Source: Clostridia bacterium (lineage in GTDB: Bacteria; Bacillota; Clostridia; Christensenellales; QALW01). Taken from it: a stretch of 8,084 nt of DNA. Shown here piece after piece: positions 1 to 5,304 of the stretch. The translations under genes were made by a program, and so were the position numbers. Numbering within the stretch: the first letter of the stretch is position 1; every line of letters starts with the position of its first letter. Location: NCBI GenBank assembly GCA_900769815.1, contig CAAGID010000041.1, positions 1 to 8,084 on the forward strand, read 5' to 3'. Under the pieces are notes generated by a model that saw only the letters and a list, made by a program, of their open reading frames with translations, was not told the origin of the DNA and did not search any database.

Positions 1-285
1 TGATACGAACATTTTAGGTCGAAGAATTTTAGAGGGATAAATTTTCGAAGGATGCACGACAAAAACGCAGGCAATACGCGGGCATGCCGAGTATTTTAAC
101 AAAGCAGACGCGGAAATTTACCCTCTAAAATCGGATTTCTTTACGCATGCTATAGTATATAGCAAAATCCGGTCATTTACGTCTGTGTAAACTCCCTCTT
201 TTGCAAGTTCTGCGCCTTGGCTTGCAAATTTTCTCGCACTGCTTAGTATGAAAAAAATACAAAACCAACCCCTCGCGAAAGCGAG
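1..285. repeat. Multi-hairpin structured intergenic block
   Basis: No convincing gene is seen here; the stretch is a close-packed series of inverted repeats. An 18 bp stem with one bulged A pairs 26-44 with 114-131. Inside it, AATAC (73-77) pairs with GTATT (91-95) around CGG/CCG (79-81/87-89). Directly abutting is cggattt (132-138) with aaatccg (165-171), enclosing GCTATA-gta-TATAGC (149-163). Then come tttac/gtaaa (176-180/187-191), TTGCAAG/CTTGCAA (201-207/221-227) and CTCGC-GAAA-GCGAG (272-285), the last a GNRA-type loop on the plus strand. On the minus strand an open frame without a start codon runs through about 290-117 and ends in KKSDFRG plus a stop. I read that as incidental to the palindromes or as a fossil. 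The block could be a dispersed repeat, a structured RNA, or the end of a mobile element cut by the window edge. The stems are seen directly; function is unknown. Confidence 0.6.
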
Positions 286-331
286 ATATCCTTAACGGAG
301 AAATATGAAAATCGAATAGGATAAACAAAAT
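285..331 (-). repeat. Inverted repeat, left copy (about 47 bp)
   Basis: Read on the minus strand this begins ATTTTGTTTATCCTATT and ends CCGTTAAGGATATC. It matches 1477-1522 on the plus strand at roughly 39 of 47 aligned positions (hand alignment, one gap), so the two copies are inverted relative to each other. Weaker similarity continues outward for about 15 bases. On the minus strand the hairpin CTCGC-TTTC-GCGAG follows immediately. Both copies also encode FSVKDI in one frame, but no gene is evident. It may be a transposon end or a dispersed intergenic repeat. Confidence 0.6.
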
Positions 332-338
332 AACAGTA

Positions 339-413
339 TGGTTGAAAGATTGTACTTTGTGTAAAACCTGTTGGCTTTGCTGATGAAATGTGAATAATAC
401 GTCGTTTAGGCAT
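339..413 (-). pseudogene. Possible 5' gene remnant (unrecognised, perhaps recombinase)
   Basis: Downstream of the sigma-like gene on the same strand, an ATG at 413 opens a frame beginning MPKRRIIHISSAKPTGFTQS. It looks like a genuine basic N-terminus for about 25 codons. The frame then runs into the left inverted repeat, where its composition becomes non-protein-like, and stops at 243. N-termini of this general look (basic, followed by a short linker) occur in large serine recombinases of Clostridia, but the catalytic domain is absent, so that identity is a guess. The ribosome site is weak. An in-frame GTG at 425 is an alternative start. Confidence 0.25.
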
Positions 414-420
414 AAGTAAA

Positions 421-440
421 GACACCGCCGAAGCGATGCC
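421..440 (-). terminator. Terminator of the sigma-like gene
   Basis: On the minus strand GGCATCGC pairs with GCGGTGTC (8 bp, two G-U pairs) across a UUCG tetraloop, followed by TTTACTT. It lies 14 bp past the stop codon of the sigma-like gene. The T-run is short, so termination may be partial. The 5' remnant that follows would then depend on read-through. Confidence 0.6.
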
Positions 441-454
441 TTTGTAGCAATGAT

Positions 455-1216
455 TTATCTTTCCACAATCATTAGTACACCCTCTGCTCCAACCCTGTTT
501 TTAGGTTCTACAAGCAGACCTTCGTTAATACATTCCTCGATTGCTTTTGCCAAAATTCTGACGCCCGCAATGAGGCTCGTATAGATTTGATACTCATTCA
601 TTAGGTGTTCGGGAATGTGTGTTCTCATAAACACAGAAAGCTCAGCGGCAATTTGTTCAATAACCGTTCCCATATCATTATTGAAATCAAAAGAAAGATT
701 ATAGAAGTCCATATCGTTCTTTCTGTCAATCACAATGATTTTGGGTTCAATGACATTTCCATTCTTGCGAAGATACCCACATTCAAGAGCTTTGGCTGCT
801 ATTTCTTTTTCACTTTCGGTCAGTTCATCAATAGCAATTCCTCCAATAGCTCTAAGTACCATTAGGAGCTTGGGATCGTGAGATAGGTTGAGTCCACAAT
901 GGAAGTGCTTATCAATACGCTTGCCGTAAATGTTGGATGCGAATACCGACTTATACCCACCGATTGAAGTTGCATCTATACCATCGCTACCGTAGAAATC
1001 AAATTCAGGATATTGTTCTTCAGTATATGCAACTGCAACACAAGAAAATGTTCTATTGACCGGAACAATATCAGAGAAGTATTTTTCTGCAAGAACTATA
1101 TCTGAGCATAAATCCTCGGCTTCAAAAGATGTATTGCACCTATGGTAAGAAAAATGATATATCTTATCAAGGAAGTCTTTGTCATTAAGTAATTTTAGTG
1201 TTTCGCTTGTTTTCAT
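455..1216 (-). CDS. Sigma-70 region-2-like protein, apparently internally deleted
   Basis: This is a 253-residue protein. Residues about 14-43 (FLDKIYHFSYHRCNTSFEAE, then DLCSDIVLA) resemble the start of sigma-70 region 2, with the typical A/EAEDLxxD motif. Immediately afterwards, at residue about 44, the sequence switches to an unrelated C-terminal domain. That domain includes a winged-helix-like stretch at about 117-163 (LRAIGGIAID, TESEKEIAAKALECGYLR). The usual rest of region 2 (promoter -10 recognition) and region 4 are missing. From memory of Clostridia proteins, full-length relatives are about twice as long with both ends conserved, so an in-frame internal deletion is my inference. I chose the ATG at 1216, which has AAGG six bases upstream, over the in-frame TTG at 1237. 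If expressed it probably cannot act as a sigma factor. No specific function is known to me. Confidence 0.7.
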   Translation of the reverse strand: MKTSETLKLLNDKDFLDKIYHFSYHRCNTSFEAEDLCSDIVLAEKYFSDIVPVNRTFSCVAVAYTEEQYPEFDFYGSDGIDATSIGGYKSVFASNIYGKRIDKHFHCGLNLSHDPKLLMVLRAIGGIAIDELTESEKEIAAKALECGYLRKNGNVIEPKIIVIDRKNDMDFYNLSFDFNNDMGTVIEQIAAELSVFMRTHIPEHLMNEYQIYTSLIAGVRILAKAIEECINEGLLVEPKNRVGAEGVLMIVER

Positions 1217-1252
1217 CTTGCACCTTTTTCGTTTCAATCATGATTGTTACGC

Positions 1253-1414
1253 CTATATAGTCGGAATAATTTGAGGTTGGTTAGGTGGTTTTATAATCTT
1301 TTTAGAAATGCCGCCCGATTCTATTAAAGTCAGCCAATTAAGTAATTTAATATTAAGGGTGCCATTTGTTGTGATTTTTTCTACCGCTAAATTAAGAGCA
1401 GTAACAAAGATGTG
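1253..1414 (-). pseudogene. 3' gene remnant, C-terminal 53 codons, unrecognised
   Basis: The minus-strand frame between an in-frame stop at 1415-1417 and TAG at 1253-1255 reads HIFVTALNLAVEKITTNGTL, then NIKLLNWLTLIESGG, and ends PQIIPTI. Composition is protein-like (mixed hydrophobic/charged, NxI/L helices), yet there is no ATG, GTG or TTG start in usable position and no upstream ORF. It is therefore best read as the C-terminal tail of a lost gene that once preceded the sigma-like gene, 36 bp away. FVTALNLAV faintly recalls the helix after the zinc-ribbon of serine recombinases. I would not name it on that. Confidence 0.4.
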
Positions 1415-1444
1415 TTAATCTTCCTGCCGCTCGCTTTTATATAA

Positions 1445-1474
1445 GAAAAGCAGCATAGCATTATGCCGTGCTGC
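1445..1474 (-). terminator. Malic enzyme terminator
   Basis: On the minus strand GCAGCA (1474-1469) pairs with TGCTGC (1455-1450), continuing inside with GGCA-TAA-TGCT-type pairing and one mismatch, then TTTTCTT. It lies about 80 bp past the malic enzyme stop, with the right inverted repeat between. If the repeat inserted there, it now forms part of the malic enzyme mRNA 3' end. Confidence 0.7.
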
Positions 1475-1476
1475 CA

Positions 1477-1522
1477 ATTTTGTTCATCCTATTTGATTTT
1501 TGCTTTTTCCGTTAAGGACATC
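1477..1522 (+). repeat. Inverted repeat, right copy (46 bp)
   Basis: It starts ATTTTGTTCATCCTATT and ends CCGTTAAGGACATC, the counterpart of the left copy at 285-331 in opposite orientation. It begins two bases after the malic enzyme terminator stem and ends 31 bp before that gene's stop codon, so it sits exactly between stop and terminator. Confidence 0.6.
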
Positions 1523-1553
1523 ATACTTTTTCGGAGATATTTTTATATTTATA

Positions 1554-2729
1554 TTAGAAATCTCTTGCTACGCCTGATTTTATGGCGGCTTCCTTTACGG
1601 CTTCTGCAACTTTTACTGCTACGCCTTTATCAAGAGCGTTGGGAATTATGTAATCCGGTGTAAGCTCGCTGTCGGGAATATATGATGCTATTGCCTTTGC
1701 AGCGGCAAGTTTCATTTCTTCATTTATATCCTTGGCACGTACTGATAATGCACCTTTGAAAATTCCGGGGAATGCAAGTACGTTATTTATCTGGTTGGGA
1801 AAGTCGCTTCTGCCTGTACCTACAATAAAAGCACCTGCTTCCTTCGCCTTATCGGGCATAATTTCGGGTGTGGGGTTTGCCATGGGGAAAATAATGGGTC
1901 TTTCAGTCATTGATTTAATCATAGCTTCATCAACAACGTTGGGAGCAGAAACACCAACAAAAGCGTCAGCATCTTTCATAGCGTCTTTTAAAGTACCCTG
2001 GATATTATCCTTATTCGTGATTTCTGCCATAGCGCATTGTGCTTCGTTCATATAATCAGCACCGCGATAAAGAATACCAAAACGGTCGCACATAATAAGA
2101 TTTTTAACATTTAACTGAAGAATCATTTTGCCGATTGCAATACCGGCACTGCCTGCACCGTTAATAACGACGGTTAAGTCTTCTAACTTTTTATTAGCAA
2201 CCTTTGCGGCGTTTATTAAGGCTGAAACGACAACTATTGCAGTACCGTGCTGGTCATCGTGAAAAACGGGAATATCGCAAATTTCCTTTAACCTCTTTTC
2301 AATTTCAAAGCAACGAGGAGCAGAAATATCTTCAAGATTTATTCCACCAAAGGAGCCTGAAATAAGATGAATTGTTTTTACGATTTCATCAACGTCCTTA
2401 CTCTTAATGCAAAGAGGAAAAGCGTCAACGTCGGCAAAGGATTTAAAAAGTGCACATTTTCCCTCCATAACGGGCATACCTGCTTCGGGGCCAATATCGC
2501 CTAAACCTAAAACAGCAGTACCGTCAGTAACAACGGCAACAAGGTTCTTTCTGCGTGTTAATTCATAACTTTTGTTTATGTCTTTCTGAATTTCAAGGCA
2601 AGGCTCGGCAACACCCGGGGTATAACATAAGGAAAGGTCGTCCCTCGTGTTTACAGGTGCACGGCTGATGACCTCGATTTTACCCTGCCAATCATAGTGC
2701 TTTTTTAATGATTCTTCGCGATAGTTCAT
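1554..2729 (-). CDS. NAD(P)-dependent malic enzyme (decarboxylating)
   Basis: This 391-residue cytoplasmic enzyme oxidatively decarboxylates L-malate to pyruvate and CO2 with a divalent metal and NAD(P)+. The N-terminal malic domain (about 1-155) carries YTPGVAEPC with the catalytic Tyr36, the VTDGTAVLGLGDIGP signature (68-81), catalytic Lys91 in GKCALFKSFADVDAF, metal-binding Glu133-Asp134 in NLEDISAPRCFEIE, and FHDDQHGTA (156-163). The Rossmann domain has GAGSAG at 191-196, and an Asp at 215 after the second strand favours NAD over NADP. ANPTPEI (284-290) and GRSDFPNQINNV (306-317) complete the set. Length is standard for the short bacterial (MaeA/MalS-like) form, with no ACT or phosphotransacetylase extension. 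AGGAGGT six bases before ATG fixes the start. It is monocistronic. Oxaloacetate-decarboxylating activity is not excluded. Confidence 0.95.
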   Translation of the reverse strand: MNYREESLKKHYDWQGKIEVISRAPVNTRDDLSLCYTPGVAEPCLEIQKDINKSYELTRRKNLVAVVTDGTAVLGLGDIGPEAGMPVMEGKCALFKSFADVDAFPLCIKSKDVDEIVKTIHLISGSFGGINLEDISAPRCFEIEKRLKEICDIPVFHDDQHGTAIVVVSALINAAKVANKKLEDLTVVINGAGSAGIAIGKMILQLNVKNLIMCDRFGILYRGADYMNEAQCAMAEITNKDNIQGTLKDAMKDADAFVGVSAPNVVDEAMIKSMTERPIIFPMANPTPEIMPDKAKEAGAFIVGTGRSDFPNQINNVLAFPGIFKGALSVRAKDINEEMKLAAAKAIASYIPDSELTPDYIIPNALDKGVAVKVAEAVKEAAIKSGVARDF

Positions 2730-2735
2730 GATGAT

Positions 2736-2784
2736 ACCTCCTGTTGACTATTTATATTATAGTATATTTAATAAAATAGGTCAA
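2736..2784 (-). promoter_or_regulatory. Malic enzyme promoter and ribosome site
   Basis: On the minus strand TTGACC (2784-2779), a 17 bp spacer and TATAAT (2761-2756) form a near-perfect sigma-A promoter. AGGAGGT (2742-2736) follows six bases before the ATG. The 5' leader is only about 20 nt, with no room for a riboswitch. Confidence 0.85.
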
Positions 2785-2849
2785 ATAAAAATATTCTTCT
2801 GTAAAGAAGGAGAAGTTGAAAAAATTTTTTAAAAATATGTATTTTTTGA

Positions 2850-2878
2850 TTGACAAAAAGAAAGACTATTGGTATAAT
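2850..2878 (+). promoter_or_regulatory. tRNA-Met promoter (perfect consensus)
   Basis: TTGACA (2850-2855), a 17 bp spacer and TATAAT (2873-2878) match the sigma-A consensus exactly. The A/T-run DNA just upstream (2818-2848) resembles an UP element. Transcription would start around 2885, a few bases before the tRNA. It is divergent from the malic enzyme promoter, with about 65 bp between the two -35 boxes. Confidence 0.9.
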
Positions 2879-2893
2879 TACCTCGTTAAATAT

Positions 2894-2970
2894 GGCGGCG
2901 TGGCTCAGTTGGCTAGAGCATTCGGTTCATACCCGACAGATCGGTGGTTCGAGTCCACTCGCCGCTACCA
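2894..2970 (+). tRNA. tRNA-Met (CAU), elongator
   Basis: This is a 77-nt cloverleaf with encoded CCA. The acceptor GGCGGCG (2894-2900) pairs with CGCCGCT (2960-2966). The D-stem is GCTC/GAGC and the anticodon loop TTCATAC has CAT at 2928-2930. The T-loop is TTCGAGT with stem GGTGG/CCACT, and CCA is at 2968-2970. The 1-72 pair is G-U as in Bacillus elongator tRNA-Met, not the initiator mismatch, and the anticodon stem lacks the initiator GGG/CCC pairs. Position 27-43 appears to be a T-C mismatch. A lysidine-modified tRNA-Ile is less likely given the GGCGG acceptor. Confidence 0.95.
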
Positions 2971-2972
2971 CG

Positions 2973-3013
2973 AAAAAAGTCTCTTTTGTCTATCGACGAA
3001 AGAGACTTTTTTT
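2973..3013 (+). terminator. tRNA-Met terminator
   Basis: AAAAAAGTCTCTTT (2973-2986) pairs with AAAGAGACTTTTTT (2999-3012). Inner pairs TGTC/GACG leave a TATC loop, giving about an 18 bp stem with a T-run. It starts two bases after CCA and is likely active in both directions. Confidence 0.95.
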
Positions 3014-3100
3014 AATGATATCTGCTTCGCGTATGAAGGAACGGATATTATATCATGCTTGCGAAGCAAGTATATCATATCGCACCAGCGATATATCATT
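3014..3100. repeat. Palindromic repeat with ATATCAT modules
   Basis: Ends are inverted: AATGATAT (3014-3021) and ATATCATT (3093-3100). ATATCAT recurs directly at 3050, 3072 and 3093, about 21-22 bp apart. Between these copies lie the hairpins CTTGC-GAA-GCAAG (3058-3070) and ATATCGC-ACCA-GCGATAT (3077-3094). Modular GATATATCAT-type repeats of this kind are, from memory, common in Clostridia intergenic DNA. No coding potential is evident. Confidence 0.75.
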
Positions 3101-3127
3101 GAAAAGCGCAGCATCTTATGGTATAAT
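3099..3127 (+). promoter_or_regulatory. Promoter whose -35 starts in the palindromic repeat
   Basis: TTGAAA (3099-3104), a 17 bp spacer and TATAAT (3122-3127) form a good sigma-A promoter. The first two bases of the -35 are the last two of the repeat. It reads into the small ORF at 3150. Confidence 0.8.
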
Positions 3128-3149
3128 CTTGACGAAAGAAGGCGCTTTT

Positions 3150-3275
3150 ATGTCAGAAAACAAATTGCTTGATCTATCTTTTGAATTTGATCTTTTGTTC
3201 GTTTTTCGCTTGTTTAGACACCTTTTATCACGTTTAATGCACAAAATCGACAAGTTTTTACTTGTCGGTTTTTAA
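3150..3275 (+). pseudogene. Truncated small gene, possible four-helix-bundle protein start
   Basis: A 41-codon ORF has a real promoter and AAGG seven bases before its ATG. It begins MSENKLLDLSFEF, reminiscent of the first helix of the four-helix-bundle proteins (23S rRNA intervening-sequence family) frequent in Clostridia, which continue for about 110-120 residues. Here the similarity ends after about 13 residues. The remainder is rich in L, F and R, and the stop codon lies inside the terminator T-run, as expected after a deletion joined the gene start to its terminator. The family assignment is from memory of N-terminal style only. It might instead be a genuine short peptide. Confidence 0.4.
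3248..3273 (+). terminator. Terminator of the truncated small gene
   Basis: CGACAAG (3248-3254) pairs with CTTGTCG (3261-3267) across a TTTTTA loop, followed by GTTTTT. A matching A-run upstream makes it potentially bidirectional. The stop codon of the small ORF (3273-3275) overlaps the T-run. Confidence 0.85.
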
Positions 3276-3330
3276 TTAAATTCACCCTTGCCGGCGGATG
3301 GACGGATTTAATTTTATCTGCGTAGCAGAT
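3274..3330. repeat. Two small palindromes
   Basis: AATTAAAT (3274-3281) is inverted at ATTTAATT (3306-3313), and ATCTGC-GTA-GCAGAT (3316-3330) follows at once. The style matches the preceding repeat block (short stems with 3-4 base loops). No T-run makes either a clear terminator. Confidence 0.55.
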
Positions 3331-3416
3331 TTTATTGAAATGTTTATAACTATGCAGAATCTTTTCTCAAAAAGTGGAAAAATTCTATAAAATAATATAA
3401 AAAATTCACTTTATAC

Positions 3417-3445
3417 TTGCATTTGTAGAAAAAATAGGGTATAAT
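3417..3445 (+). promoter_or_regulatory. Promoter of the AraC/AKR operon
   Basis: TTGCAT (3417-3422), a 17 bp spacer and TATAAT (3440-3445) form the promoter. The expected start lies near 3452, only about nine bases before the ATG at 3461, so the mRNA is nearly leaderless; GGTGA (3452-3456) is the only ribosome-site candidate. Upstream, AAAGTGGAA (3371-3379) and TTCACTTT (3405-3412) form an imperfect inverted repeat that could be a regulator site. Confidence 0.7.
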
Positions 3446-3460
3446 TTTCTTGGTGATGAG

Positions 3461-4252
3461 ATGAAAAATCAAAATAACATATGTAAATTTGTTGATAATT
3501 CAAAATCGGGAAACATCAGCACAAAGAATTTTGTCTTTGAAAAGAAATCTGTAACAAGGTCAATTTTACCGCAGGATAATTGTATATATCTTGTAACAAA
3601 CGGCAAGGGAATCTTGAAAATGGAAAATTTTGAACATCCTATAGTTGCAGGCAATATCTTTTTCACGTTTTCACACGTGCCCTACAGTATTGAAGATAGC
3701 GATGGTCTCAATTATATGTACATCACTTTTGAAGGCGAAAGAAGCAGTGAACTGTTTTCCCGTTTCGGTATTACACCTCAATCTGCTGTTTTTGACGGTC
3801 ACGAGGGAATTCTTGCGTTCTGGCAAAACGCCATTGTAAAGGCAAATGAAAAGAATCTTGATCTTATAAGCGAAAGCGTACTTTTATATACCTTTGGCGA
3901 AATGACGGTGTCGGAAGAAGTACTTGAAAATCAGCTTATCGGCAGAATTTTAAATTATATCGGAAATAATTTTTCTGATTGCCAGTTGAATCTTACGACG
4001 CTTGCTGATAGTTTAGGCTATAACAGTAAATATATTTCACGTGTATTTAAAAATGCAATAGGTATACCTTTTTCCCAGTATCTTACAAATACGAGAATAC
4101 AAAATGCAATATTCTTATTTGAACAGGGTGTTACGGCGATAAAAAACGTTTCATTGCTTTCGGGGTATAAGGACCCATTCTATTTTTCAAACGTCTTTAA
4201 GAGCGTTGTAGGTATGTCGCCCAGTGATTATATATTAAAAATGCAAAAATAA
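3461..4252 (+). CDS. AraC-family transcriptional regulator
   Basis: This 263-residue regulator has a cupin-like sensor domain at about 30-115 (SILPQDNCIYLVTNGKGILK, then VAGNIFFTF) and a C-terminal double helix-turn-helix AraC domain at about 160-262. The first recognition unit is LTTLADSLGYNSKYISRVFK (178-197). The second is VSLLSGYKDPFYFSNVFKSV (230-249), ending in the family's GMSPSDYI signature. Such proteins bind a small ligand (often a sugar or aromatic) through the cupin and activate an adjacent promoter. The aldo/keto reductase gene begins 17 bp after the stop, so the two are co-transcribed and the reductase is the obvious target. The ligand cannot be predicted. The ATG at 3461 is the only start in this frame near the promoter. 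The upstream ATG at 3456 is out of frame and stops at once. Confidence 0.9.
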   Translation: MKNQNNICKFVDNSKSGNISTKNFVFEKKSVTRSILPQDNCIYLVTNGKGILKMENFEHPIVAGNIFFTFSHVPYSIEDSDGLNYMYITFEGERSSELFSRFGITPQSAVFDGHEGILAFWQNAIVKANEKNLDLISESVLLYTFGEMTVSEEVLENQLIGRILNYIGNNFSDCQLNLTTLADSLGYNSKYISRVFKNAIGIPFSQYLTNTRIQNAIFLFEQGVTAIKNVSLLSGYKDPFYFSNVFKSVVGMSPSDYILKMQK

Positions 4253-4269
4253 TTTATAGGAATTTTTAT

Positions 4270-5274
4270 ATGGAAACTTTACGTTTAGGAAGAACAAATT
4301 TAACAGTTACGAAAAACGGCTTCGGTGCATTGCCCATACAGAGAATTTCTGTTATCGAGGCTAAAAAAATTTTGAGAATGGCATATGACAACGGTATCAA
4401 TTATTTTGACACCGCACATATGTATACCGACAGTGAAGAAAAAATCGGTGTTGCGTTAAGTGACGTAAGAGAGAATATTATTATTTCAACAAAAACGGAC
4501 GCGTCTGACGTTAAGGGATTCTGGGAACAGCTTGAACAGAGCCTTAAAATGATGAAAACTGATTATATTGATATATATCAGTTTCATAATCCTAAACAGT
4601 GCTATAAGCCCAATGACGGAACAGGTATGTATGAAGCAATGCTTGAAGCCAAAGGAAAGGGTCTGATCCGCTTTATCGGTATGACTAACCATCGCTTTCA
4701 CGTTGCCGAGGAAGCCGTTTTGTCAGGACTTTACGATACATTGCAGTTTCCTTTTTCATATTTAGCAGGGGAGAAGGAAGAAAATCTTGTAAAGCTTTGT
4801 GAAGAACACGATGTTGGCTTCATCTGTATGAAGGCTCTTGCCGGCGGACTAATTACCCGCTCTGACGTTGCATATGCATTTTTAAGGGAATATCCCGTTG
4901 CACCTATATGGGGCGTTCAGAAAGAAAGTGAGTTAAAGGAGTTTTTATCCTATAATGATAATCCGCCTGTAATGAACGATGAAATAAAGGCTTTTATCGA
5001 AAATGAGCGTAAGGAATTAAGCGGCGAATTCTGCCGTGGCTGCGGCTACTGTATGCCCTGCCCACAAGGAATTGAAATTAACAACTGTGCAAGAATGTCC
5101 TTACTTCTCCGCCGTTCGCCTAAGGGACCTCACCTTTCTGAAGCAGGACAGGCAAAAATGAAGAAAATCGAAAACTGCACAAATTGCGGGCTCTGTAAAT
5201 CAAAATGCCCATACGGCTTGGATACGCCAAATCTTTTAAAGAAAAATTATGAGGATTATAAAACCTTTCTTTGA
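4270..5274 (+). CDS. Aldo/keto reductase fused to dicluster ferredoxin domain
   Basis: This is a 334-residue cytoplasmic oxidoreductase. The N-terminal AKR barrel (about 1-235) contains the full catalytic tetrad Asp47 (FDTAHMY), Tyr52, Lys75 (STKTD) and His106 (YQFHNP), so NAD(P)H-linked carbonyl reduction is expected. After a linker, residues 255-264 (CRGCGYCMPC) and 303-313 (CTNCGLCKSKC) each supply four cysteines in ferredoxin spacing, predicting two [4Fe-4S] clusters. Cys273 is an extra candidate ligand. This fused architecture is widespread in anaerobes, where it probably exchanges electrons between NAD(P)H and ferredoxin or another carrier; the substrate is undefined. The barrel is somewhat short, as usual for this subgroup. 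TAGGAA seven bases before ATG is a weak ribosome site, so coupling from the AraC gene may help. It lies immediately before a shared terminator. Confidence 0.92.
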   Translation: METLRLGRTNLTVTKNGFGALPIQRISVIEAKKILRMAYDNGINYFDTAHMYTDSEEKIGVALSDVRENIIISTKTDASDVKGFWEQLEQSLKMMKTDYIDIYQFHNPKQCYKPNDGTGMYEAMLEAKGKGLIRFIGMTNHRFHVAEEAVLSGLYDTLQFPFSYLAGEKEENLVKLCEEHDVGFICMKALAGGLITRSDVAYAFLREYPVAPIWGVQKESELKEFLSYNDNPPVMNDEIKAFIENERKELSGEFCRGCGYCMPCPQGIEINNCARMSLLLRRSPKGPHLSEAGQAKMKKIENCTNCGLCKSKCPYGLDTPNLLKKNYEDYKTFL

Positions 5275-5278
5275 GATG

Positions 5279-5304
5279 AAAACGCACCCAATCGGGTGCG
5301 TTTT
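5279..5304. terminator. Bidirectional terminator shared by AKR and plsY
   Basis: AAAACGCACCC (5279-5289) pairs perfectly with GGGTGCGTTTT (5294-5304) across AATC. The stem has T-runs on both strands, so it ends the rightward AraC-AKR operon and leftward plsY. The plsY stop codon (5303-5305) overlaps the outer arm and the AKR stop is four bases away. Confidence 0.95.

Larger units (their letters stand above)
285..1522. mobile_element. Candidate inverted-repeat-bounded decayed element
   Basis: The two ~47 bp imperfect inverted repeats enclose about 1.24 kb that carries the deleted sigma-like gene, two gene remnants and two terminators. This is the geometry of a transposable or composite element. 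There is no transposase and I see no clear target-site duplication: the bases just outside are GCGA-type on the left and ATAC-type on the right. If mobile, it would be a non-autonomous or degenerate copy. The alternative is two independent insertions of a dispersed repeat in opposite orientation. The repeats are observed; calling the segment an element is inference. Confidence 0.3.
1217..1553. other. 337 bp gap with gene fossil, terminator and repeat
   Basis: Between the sigma-like gene and malic enzyme there is no intact gene. The gap holds the 53-codon remnant (1253-1414), the malic enzyme terminator (1445-1474) and the right inverted repeat (1477-1522). I see no convincing sigma-A promoter for the sigma-like gene in it, which suggests that gene was once transcribed from an upstream partner now lost. 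Confidence 0.6.
2971..3460. other. 490 bp intergenic stretch after tRNA
   Basis: There is no full-length gene here. The contents in order are the tRNA terminator, a palindromic repeat (3014-3100), a consensus promoter (3099-3127), a short truncated ORF (3150-3275), its terminator (3248-3273), two further small palindromes (3274-3330) and the AraC-gene promoter (3417-3445). The layout looks like a small inserted cassette placed just behind a tRNA gene, a common integration neighbourhood. No attachment-site duplication of the tRNA end is visible. Confidence 0.6.

Noticed and set aside
132..171. Retron-type msr/msd structure
   Set aside because: Inverted repeats are present but no reverse transcriptase is in the window and no branching G context can be defined.
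243..425. 60-codon minus ORF over the left repeat as a real full gene
   Set aside because: Only the first ~25 codons look protein-like; the rest is the inverted repeat and hairpin DNA read through, so I kept just a remnant call.
1463..1663. 66-codon plus ORF opposite the malic enzyme end
   Set aside because: It is a shadow of the malic enzyme gene and the right repeat, with no ribosome site. The FSVKDI string shared with 243-425 comes from the DNA repeat.
3014..3100. CRISPR array from the ATATCAT repeats
   Set aside because: Repeat units are only 7 bp, spacers are themselves palindromic and too short, and no cas gene is present.
2816..3172. Two plus ORFs across the tRNA
   Set aside because: They read through the tRNA and its terminator in AT-rich DNA. 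The promoter, cloverleaf and terminator explain the region.
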